Assembly (NCBI GenBank): GCA_019636795.1
Contig: JAHBWW010000005.1
Span: 62,001 to 126,000, forward strand
Source: Phycisphaeraceae bacterium
Lineage (GTDB): Bacteria; Planctomycetota; Phycisphaerae; Phycisphaerales; UBA1924
Length of the DNA: 64,000 nucleotides
Reading direction: 5' to 3'
The notes under the pieces are model-generated. The model was not told the DNA's origin and searched no databases. It worked only from the letters and a program-made list of their open reading frames with translations. Positions 58,036 to 64,000 of the stretch are shown here, piece after piece. Each line of letters starts with the position of its first letter. Positions within the stretch are counted from its first letter, which is position 1. The position numbers were made by a program, and so were the translations under genes.

Positions 58036-59430
58036 GTGAATACGCAAGAGATGATGAGAATTCTGGACTCGATCGCACGCGACCGGAACATTGACCGTTC
58101 GGTGCTGATTTCGGATCTGGAGCAGGCGATGGTGTCTGCTGCGCGCAAGTACTTCAACACGCTGGATGCCGAGGAGTTCACATGTTCTCTGGATCCGATT
58201 GCGGGGACGTTCTCGCTGTACAGGCACGGGGAGCCGCTGGAGATGCCGCCCGAGGCGTTTGGGCGCATCGCTGCGCAGACGTTCAAGCAGGTCATGATTC
58301 AGCGTTTCCGCGATGATGAGCGGGCGTCGATTCAGGACGAGTTCGGGAAGCGGATCGGGACGATTGTGACGGCGACTGCGCAGCGATATGACCACGGCGT
58401 GCTGATTGTGACGGTGGATCGGGCCGAGGCGGTGATGTTGCGCAATGAGCAGATTCCGGGCGAGCAGTTCATGCCTGGCGACCGGGTGCGTGCGATGGTG
58501 CTGGATGTCAAGGATGTCGGGAGTCAAGTCAAGATTTATGTGAGTCGCGGGCATCAGGACTTCATCAAGCGGCTGTTCGAGGTCGAAGTGCCGGAAGTTG
58601 CCGAGCGAATCGTCGAGATCAAAGGGATGGCGCGTGAGCCTGGCTACAGGACGAAGATTGCGGTGAGTTCGATTGACAGCAAGGTTGATGCGGTTGGGGC
58701 GTGCGTGGGCGTGCGTGGTAGCCGCATCAAGAACATTGTTGATGAACTCAATGGAGAGAAAATCGACATCGTGCGATGGAATGAGTCGAGCCAGATTCTG
58801 ATCCAGAACGCGCTGAAGCCGGCCGAAGTCGCGGAGATCAGTCTTTGCTTCGAACTTGGGCGTGCCACGGTGGTGGTGCGTGATGACCAGTTGAGCCTTG
58901 CGATCGGCAAGCGTGGGCAAAATGTTCGTCTTGCGGCGCGTCTGGCGGGATGGGATATCGACATTCTGACGCCCGAGGAGTTCACAGCGGGTCTTGAGAC
59001 GCTGTCGGAGACACTCGTCGGGATCGAAGGCGTGACCGAGGAAATGGTTGATCGCCTTGCGGCCCTGGGGATGGTGAGCGTTTTTGATATCGAGGAAGTC
59101 GGTGCCGAGGTGCTGATGTCGGAGCTCGAGGTTGATGCCGAGGTTGCCTCCCAGATGGTGCAGGTTTCTGCGGGCAAGGCGAAGGAAGTCGCGGCCAAGC
59201 AGCAGGCAGAGAAGGAAGAGGCAGAGCGTCGCAAGGCTGAAGAGACGGAGGCTGCGCGTCGGGCGTTGTCGGGTGAGGAGAGTCTGGAAGATATGGATCC
59301 TGACACAGCGGCGGCGGCGATTCTGGGTGCGGGTTCGTACTCGGTGCGTCGTGCACCTGCAGCGGCGAAGGTTGACAGTGGGGATGCAGACGCACGTGCG
59401 GCAGACATTCTGGGTGGTGAGCAGAACTGA
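58036..59430 (+). CDS. nusA: Transcription termination/antitermination factor NusA
   Basis: 464 residues. The N-terminal RNA-polymerase-binding domain has MMRILDSIARDRNIDRSVL, followed by S1, and KH1-KH2 with V-G-V-R-G-S-R-I-K-N-I-V-D-E-L-N-G-E and S-L-A-I-G-K-R-G-Q-N-V-R-L-A. A C-terminal helix-hairpin-helix-like segment (L-V-G-I-E-G-V-T-E-E-M-V-D-R-L) and an acidic Ala-rich tail close the protein. It tunes pausing and termination. The GTG start has a GGAG site; an ATG five codons later is a possible alternative. First gene of the operon with infB. Confidence 0.95.
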   Translation: MNTQEMMRILDSIARDRNIDRSVLISDLEQAMVSAARKYFNTLDAEEFTCSLDPIAGTFSLYRHGEPLEMPPEAFGRIAAQTFKQVMIQRFRDDERASIQDEFGKRIGTIVTATAQRYDHGVLIVTVDRAEAVMLRNEQIPGEQFMPGDRVRAMVLDVKDVGSQVKIYVSRGHQDFIKRLFEVEVPEVAERIVEIKGMAREPGYRTKIAVSSIDSKVDAVGACVGVRGSRIKNIVDELNGEKIDIVRWNESSQILIQNALKPAEVAEISLCFELGRATVVVRDDQLSLAIGKRGQNVRLAARLAGWDIDILTPEEFTAGLETLSETLVGIEGVTEEMVDRLAALGMVSVFDIEEVGAEVLMSELEVDAEVASQMVQVSAGKAKEVAAKQQAEKEEAERRKAEETEAARRALSGEESLEDMDPDTAAAAILGAGSYSVRRAPAAAKVDSGDADARAADILGGEQN

Positions 59431-59479
59431 GAGTTCGTTCGATTGGTGGTGACACCATCGAGAACCGTTGGAGGCTGGC

Positions 59480-62239
59480 TTGGCAAAGCGGGTTTTTGAA
59501 GTTGCGAAGGAACTGGGGATCACATCGAAGGCGATCGTGGAGAAGTGCCGCGCGGAGGGAATTCCCGAAGCAGTCATCAAGAACCACATGTCGACGGTGT
59601 CAGCCGGTTTGGAAGCGACGTTTCACGATTGGTTCCGCGCGGGTGACGCCGGCGGCACGGCTGTGGAGACGGCGGAGAAGGTAGACATTGAGAAGGTGCG
59701 ACAGAAGGTGGTGCGTAAGGCCAAGCCGCTGTCGAAACCTGATGATGAACCGATGATGCCGGCGCCTGATACGGCGGTGTCTGTCGGTGCGAACGGCGAG
59801 AGCCATCGCGCGGTGGCGAGTAGTGGGCCGGCGAGCGTGCCTCAAACTGTTGCGGTGCGGGCTGAACCAGTGCCAACGGAGGCGGTCAAAGCACCGGAGA
59901 AGAAGCAGGCAGAGCCTCGAGAAGACCTTTCGAGCGATGGCGGGAATGTGGCCACGAAGGTGCCTGTTGGTCGGGATGTCGGCGATCGTGCGCCGGAGAA
60001 GGCTGCTTCGAGCGCGGCGCCGATGAATGTTCCGACACGGCCTCAGGTGGTCAAGCCGGCGGGGCCTCAGTTGGGTGAGCGCGAGCGTGTAAAGCTGTCG
60101 GGTCCGAAGGTTGTGCGTGTGGAGGCGCCTGAGCCTGTGGAACCGGCTCGTCCAAGGCGGAGTCCGCCTCGCGATGGTGGTGGTGGGCAAGGGGTTGGCG
60201 CGCCTGGATTCGCTCCGGCGATGCCGTCATCAGACGATGACCGTGGGCGGAGTCCGCGGCGTGGGGGTGCACCTGGTGGTGGAGGTGGTTCGAAGCGTCG
60301 TGGAGTTGCGTCATCGGGTCGCGGGAGCGACGGGACCTGGTCGGAGCAGGATCTGGCTGAGCGTGAGATGAAGTTGCAGCGTGCTGGCGGGTTCCTGAGG
60401 CAGAAGCGTCAGCAGCTCAAGCGTCAGGAAGGCGAACGAAGCCAGTCGGCAGCAGAAGCGGGCGGCAAGATCACGATAGCCGAGCCTTTCACGATCAAGG
60501 AACTGTCGGCCGCTACAGGCGTGAAGGGCGCGGACATTGTCAAGCAACTGTTTCTGCAGGGCGTGATGGCGACGATCAATTCGGGGATCGACAAGCTCAA
60601 GGCCCAGGAAATCATGCTCGAATACGACATTGAACTTGATGTCGTGGAATCGAAGAGCGCAGAGCAGCGTGTTTCGGATTCGTTTGTTGATCGGACAGTG
60701 GTCGACCTGAAGTCTCGCGGCCCGGTGGTGACGATTCTGGGTCACGTCGATCATGGCAAGACGAGCCTGCTGGATCGGATTCGCAATGCGAATGTTGCGG
60801 AAGGCGAGGCTGGGGGCATTACGCAGGCGACGAGCGCGTTCCGCGTGCCTCTGAGGTTTGGCGACGAGGACAAGCACATTGTGTTCATTGATACGCCGGG
60901 GCACGAGGCGTTTACGTCGATGCGTGCGCGTGGTGCGCATGTTACGGACATCGTGGTGCTGGTGATTGCAGCCGATGACGGCGTGATGCCTCAGACGATT
61001 GAATCGATCAGCCACGCCAAGGCTGCGAAGGTTCCGATCATTGTTGCGCTCAACAAGATCGACAAGGCCGAGGCGACGGATGGGAACATTCAGCGCATCA
61101 TGGGCCAGTTGGCCGAGCATGGGCTGAACCCGGTCGAGTGGGGTGGACAGACGGAAGTCGTGCGAACGAGTGCGTTGAAGAACACGGGGATTCAGGACTT
61201 GCTGGAGGTTCTGGATCTGACGGCGCAGATGCTGGAGTTGACATCGGACTTTGGCGGCGCTGCGCGTGGAACGGTGATCGAGGCCAGACCCGAAGAGGGT
61301 CGCGGCAATGTCGCGAATATTCTGGTGCAGGACGGCTTGCTCAAGGTCGGAGATTTCATTGTGCTGGGGCGTGCTTTCGGGCGTGTGCGCGACATCACGG
61401 ACGATCGTGGGCGCAGGCTGAAGGAGGCTTCGCCACCGATGCCGGTTCAGATTTCGGGCATCGATGCGCTTCCGGATGCGGGGGACAAGTTCTTTGTGAC
61501 AGACACGCTCAAGAAGGCCGAGCAGGCAGCCGAGCAGCGTCGCGAGCGTGAGCGGCATGAGCAGTTGGCGCAGCCGAAGGTCACGCTGGATTCGCTGTTC
61601 AGTCAGATGGCGGAAGTGGGGCTGAAAGAGATTCTGGTGGTGCTCAAGGCGGATGTGCAGGGCTCGGTGGATGTGATCAGAAACGAGATTGAGAAGATTT
61701 CGTCGCCTGAGGTCAAGGTGCGAGTGCTGCATGCAGCGGTTGGCGGGATTACGGAATCGGACGTGATTCTGGCCGAGGCATCGAAGGCGATCATCGTCGG
61801 GTTCAACGTGATTCCTTCGGGCAAGGCTCGACGGATGAGCGAAGACAAGGGCGTGGAGATTCGGAGTTATCGCGTGATCTACAACATCACGGATGACATC
61901 CGCAAGGCGGCGGAAGGGCTGCTGGCGCCGGATGTGCGCGAGGAAGTGCTTGGGCATGCGGAGGTTCGCCAGGTCTTCAAGATCACGCGAGTGGGCGCGA
62001 TCGCGGGTTGCTATGTGACGGATGGCACAGTTGAACGCGACGCGATGATCCGTGTGACGCGCAACGACATTGTCGTTGAGCACGATCGGAAACTGGAGCA
62101 GCTCAAGCGGTTCAAGGACGATGCGAAGGAGGTTCGCGCCGGGATGGAGTGCGGCATGAAGATCGCGGGATACGACGACATCAAGGCTGGCGACATCATC
62201 GAGTGCTACAAGAACGTTGAGGTCAAGCGCACGCTGTGA
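59480..62239 (+). CDS. infB: Translation initiation factor IF-2
   Basis: 919 residues. The N-terminal IF2_N motif ([13 protein letters not shown]) starts at a TTG codon set by GGAGG 5 bases upstream. A 300-residue Pro/Ala/Gly-rich linker is followed by the G domain: [11 protein letters not shown] (G1), DTPGHEAF (G3), NKIDK (G4), and then beta-barrel and C1-C2 domains that bind fMet-tRNA. The switch I region reads [11 protein letters not shown] where nearly all IF-2 have G-I-T-Q-H-I-G-A-Y. Cytoplasmic. Confidence 0.96.
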   Translation: MAKRVFEVAKELGITSKAIVEKCRAEGIPEAVIKNHMSTVSAGLEATFHDWFRAGDAGGTAVETAEKVDIEKVRQKVVRKAKPLSKPDDEPMMPAPDTAVSVGANGESHRAVASSGPASVPQTVAVRAEPVPTEAVKAPEKKQAEPREDLSSDGGNVATKVPVGRDVGDRAPEKAASSAAPMNVPTRPQVVKPAGPQLGERERVKLSGPKVVRVEAPEPVEPARPRRSPPRDGGGGQGVGAPGFAPAMPSSDDDRGRSPRRGGAPGGGGGSKRRGVASSGRGSDGTWSEQDLAEREMKLQRAGGFLRQKRQQLKRQEGERSQSAAEAGGKITIAEPFTIKELSAATGVKGADIVKQLFLQGVMATINSGIDKLKAQEIMLEYDIELDVVESKSAEQRVSDSFVDRTVVDLKSRGPVVTILGHVDHGKTSLLDRIRNANVAEGEAGGITQATSAFRVPLRFGDEDKHIVFIDTPGHEAFTSMRARGAHVTDIVVLVIAADDGVMPQTIESISHAKAAKVPIIVALNKIDKAEATDGNIQRIMGQLAEHGLNPVEWGGQTEVVRTSALKNTGIQDLLEVLDLTAQMLELTSDFGGAARGTVIEARPEEGRGNVANILVQDGLLKVGDFIVLGRAFGRVRDITDDRGRRLKEASPPMPVQISGIDALPDAGDKFFVTDTLKKAEQAAEQRRERERHEQLAQPKVTLDSLFSQMAEVGLKEILVVLKADVQGSVDVIRNEIEKISSPEVKVRVLHAAVGGITESDVILAEASKAIIVGFNVIPSGKARRMSEDKGVEIRSYRVIYNITDDIRKAAEGLLAPDVREEVLGHAEVRQVFKITRVGAIAGCYVTDGTVERDAMIRVTRNDIVVEHDRKLEQLKRFKDDAKEVRAGMECGMKIAGYDDIKAGDIIECYKNVEVKRTL

Positions 62240-62718
62240 ATCGGGCACACTCCGAGGCAAGAGTTTTGGACGTACTCCCTTTGGCGTCGTGTGAGTGCGA
62301 TGAGTTGGAATGGACGGAGGGAACTGCGCTGATCGTCGGCATTCTTCAGTTTGAGTTGATGATCCATGACGCCCAATCGCTCAAGGACAAGCGGCGGGTG
62401 GTGCGGTCGGTGAAGGATCGCCTGCATCGGGAGCATCAGGTGAGTGTGGCGGAAGTTGATGCGCAGGAGCGGGCAGATCTGGCAGTGCTTGGGCTGGCGA
62501 TGGTTGGTGGAGACGGGCGGTACATCGGTCAGACGCTTGATCGAATCACCGAGAAGCTGCGATCGTTGCACGATGCGGAACTGGGGAACATGCGGCGGGA
62601 ACTCTTGTATGGGGCTGCGGGGCCTGAGGCGTTGACTGAAGACGATGCCAATTCCTTTGAAGGGATCGAACGTGAGATGCTGCGTCGAGCCGAGCAAGAG
62701 CCGGAGGGGCTGGAGTGA
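62236..62718 (+). CDS. DUF503 (YlxP-like) protein
   Basis: Up to 160 residues. The core L-I-V-G-I-L-Q-F-E-L-M-I-H-D-A-Q-S-L-K-D-K-R-R-V-V matches DUF503, a small family that lies in nusA-infB-rbfA operons and is thought to bind ribosomes or RNA. The GTG at 62236 overlaps the infB stop (GTGA), but this adds 31 atypical residues. GGAGGG lies about 7 bases before a CTG at 62329 exactly where family members start, so CTG initiation is possible. Confidence 0.82.
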   Translation: MNRAHSEARVLDVLPLASCECDELEWTEGTALIVGILQFELMIHDAQSLKDKRRVVRSVKDRLHREHQVSVAEVDAQERADLAVLGLAMVGGDGRYIGQTLDRITEKLRSLHDAELGNMRRELLYGAAGPEALTEDDANSFEGIEREMLRRAEQEPEGLE

Positions 62719-63131
62719 AACGTCGAACGCTTCAGATTGGATCAGAACTCGAGAAGGCAATCAATGAAGTGCTGGCTCGCGGACTTGCGGACCCGCGTGC
62801 CAAGGGCCTGATCACTGTGACAGCAGTTGAGGTTGTCGAGGATCTCTCGGCTGCGCGAGTGATGGTTTCGATTCATCCCGAAGAGCACGAGAAGTTGACG
62901 ATGCATGCGTTGGTCTCGGCGAGTGGATACTTGCGGCGCGAGGTGATGAAACGTGTGCACTTGCGGTTGATGCCGGTACTGATTTTCAAACTGGACACCG
63001 GGCTGAAGAATCAGGCCAAGGTGTTTGAGTTGCTTGGAAAGATCGCGGAGGAGCGTGCGGCGCTCGAAGAAAAAGGCCCGGCGACGGAGCAGAGTGAGGA
63101 TCAGTCGGGTGAATCGGGAGCCGGCATGTGA
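62715..63131 (+). CDS. rbfA: Ribosome-binding factor A
   Basis: 138 residues. It matches RbfA: L-Q-I-G-S-E-L-E-K-A-I-N-E-V-L, D-P-R-A-K-G-L-I-T-V-T-A-V-E-V, a KH-like fold, and the end of the core at L-R-L-M-P-V-L-I-F. It binds the 30S subunit and helps 16S rRNA 5' processing and cold adaptation. The acidic tail after residue 115 is variable. GTG start overlaps the DUF503 stop by four bases. Confidence 0.93.
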   Translation: MKRRTLQIGSELEKAINEVLARGLADPRAKGLITVTAVEVVEDLSAARVMVSIHPEEHEKLTMHALVSASGYLRREVMKRVHLRLMPVLIFKLDTGLKNQAKVFELLGKIAEERAALEEKGPATEQSEDQSGESGAGM

Positions 63132-63802
63132 TGGACAAGGATGGCACCGACCGCATTCGCGAGATTCTTGAACGATTGGTTGTGGAAACCGATCGTTGCA
63201 GAGATTCTGACTGTGCTCTGGGCGAAGTGCGCTCGGAGTGTCGGTTTGTCAATCAGGTGGTGTATTCTTTCATCCTGTGGGAGAGCACGGCAATGCGCGC
63301 CGAGCGTGCGATCGTCGCGATCGATGAATCGCTGGCGGATGTCAATGAGTTGCGGGTGTGTCTTCCTTCGGACTTGATAGGGATTATCGGTTCGCGTTAC
63401 CCCAGGGCGGAAGAGCGTTCGAGGCGTTTGCGTGCGTGCCTTGGGGCAGTCTATGAGCGTGAGCACGCGATGGACCTGAGTTTTCTGGAACAGCAGACCA
63501 AGCGTGATGCGCGAGCGTATCTGGACGGGATGGAGGGCATGGTGCCGTTTGTTGCATCGCGTGTGATGCTGCTCGAACTGGGCGGGCATGCATTTCCGAT
63601 GGATGGGCGTCTTTGTGCGCATGCGCGTGCATTGCTCGAACTGGAAGAGAAGCCCGACGCGATGGCGCTCCTGCTTGAGCGGGCGTTTTATGCGGGGGAA
63701 ATTCCGCCGATTTATCGGTGCCTCGAGAGGCTGATGAACGCTGAGACTGGCGCGGCGCGAGAGTCAAACGAGACTCGTGAGACGGAAAAAGGCTTGTCGT
63801 GA
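63131..63802 (+). CDS. Endonuclease III-like (HhH-GPD) protein, catalytic lysine lost
   Basis: 223 residues. L-D-G-M-E-G-M-V-P-F-V-A-S-R-V-M-L aligns with the helix-hairpin-helix of endonuclease III (L-P-G-V-G-R-K-T-A). P-M-D-G-R-L (D158) sits where the catalytic V-D-T-H aspartate is expected. The lysine of G-R-K-T-A is Phe here, and there is no C-terminal four-cysteine Fe-S cluster. It may be a glycosylase without lyase activity, or a DNA-binding relic. The ATG overlaps the rbfA stop (TGATG), so it is part of the nusA operon. Confidence 0.6.
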   Translation: MDKDGTDRIREILERLVVETDRCRDSDCALGEVRSECRFVNQVVYSFILWESTAMRAERAIVAIDESLADVNELRVCLPSDLIGIIGSRYPRAEERSRRLRACLGAVYEREHAMDLSFLEQQTKRDARAYLDGMEGMVPFVASRVMLLELGGHAFPMDGRLCAHARALLELEEKPDAMALLLERAFYAGEIPPIYRCLERLMNAETGAARESNETRETEKGLS

Positions 63803-64000
63803 GGCGGGCAACGCATACAACTCGATCGGGGTTCTGGTCTACGTCGATGTGGTCGATCGGTTGCGTGATTCTGGTGGTGCTGGGGCTCACAGCGTGTGCT
63901 TCGAACCAGCATGACAACTCACGCCCGGACAGCGCGTTATCGCGAGGTGCTGGGCAGGACATCGAATCGAGTGCGGAACTGATAGAAGCGTTGAAAGCGC
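63799..64000 (+). CDS. Predicted lipoprotein, 3' end outside the window
   Basis: The first 67 residues of a gene running off the right edge. A GTG start overlaps the previous stop (GTGA). A basic N-terminus, a hydrophobic stretch (GCVILVVLGL) and a lipobox L-T-A-C at about residue 34 mark it as a lipoprotein. The visible mature part (S-N-Q-H-D-N-S-R-P-D) is polar. It is the last visible member of the nusA operon. Confidence 0.7.
   Translation, partial: MRRATHTTRSGFWSTSMWSIGCVILVVLGLTACASNQHDNSRPDSALSRGAGQDIESSAELIEALKA

Noticed and set aside
58000-59589. 529-residue minus-strand open frame
   Set aside because: Antisense of nusA; low-complexity His/Arg-rich translation.
60311-62260. 649-residue minus-strand open frame
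   Set aside because: Exact antisense of infB; composition is His/Arg/Asn-rich and unlike a protein, with no ribosome site.

Overview
The window is high-GC, gene-dense bacterial chromosome, most likely from a member of the Phycisphaerae (phylum Planctomycetota). The main evidence is three secreted proteins that end in tandem 'FFDVQAFL'-type EF-hand/dockerin repeats (the GC-type dockerin tail known from Phycisphaerales). A DUF1559-like pseudopilin and a PqaA-family protein fit the same lineage. No rRNA, CRISPR array, insertion sequence or prophage was seen. Two tRNA genes are present, for Ile (GAT) and Cys (GCA), and neither encodes its CCA end.

Layout. 1-11.7 kb: end of an unknown gene, a PilZ protein, a secreted M14 carboxypeptidase with dockerin tail, a lipoprotein gamma-glutamyltransferase, an MFS exporter, a VIT/VWA surface protein and a response regulator/histidine kinase pair. 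11.8-16.4 kb: tRNA-Ile, rsgA, a second PilZ protein, atpD standing alone, a small unknown gene with its own strong promoter and a coiled-coil lipoprotein. 16.4-25.2 kb: secreted serine protease with dockerin, DUF1569 protein, a RibBA homologue that has lost key residues in both halves, a pseudopilin, a third dockerin protein and a PqaA-like protein. 25.3-31.8 kb, all on the minus strand: sigma-70 factor, PilT-type ATPase, a membrane-anchored GspE-like protein with a broken Walker A motif, a CvpA-like membrane protein and tRNA-Cys. 32.4-45.3 kb: Mn-type superoxide dismutase, membrane proteins, folE2, a Na+/Ca2+ exchanger, MoxR ATPase, a binding-protein lipoprotein, then a minus-strand group of coaX, a shortened MnmE-like GTPase and a fused aroD-aroE. 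45.7-57.7 kb: secretin, STAS/anti-sigma pair, HesB-type protein, ACT protein, serS, an FHA-GspE fusion ATPase, nitrilase, Maf and fliM. 58.0-64 kb: the nusA-infB-DUF503-rbfA operon, continuing into an endonuclease-III-like protein and a lipoprotein.

How the genes fit together. Type IV pilus/type II secretion parts (secretin, FHA-GspE, PilT, degenerate GspE, pseudopilin) are scattered over about 35 kb rather than in one operon, and the dockerin-tailed proteins are plausible export substrates. The nusA operon is a conventional transcription/translation unit with GTGA or TGATG stop-start overlaps. The most unusual items are proteins that keep a well-known fold but have lost catalytic residues: RibBA-like, GspE-like, MnmE-like and EndoIII-like. 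Gene calls rest on reading frames, ribosome sites and remembered family motifs; no database search was possible.
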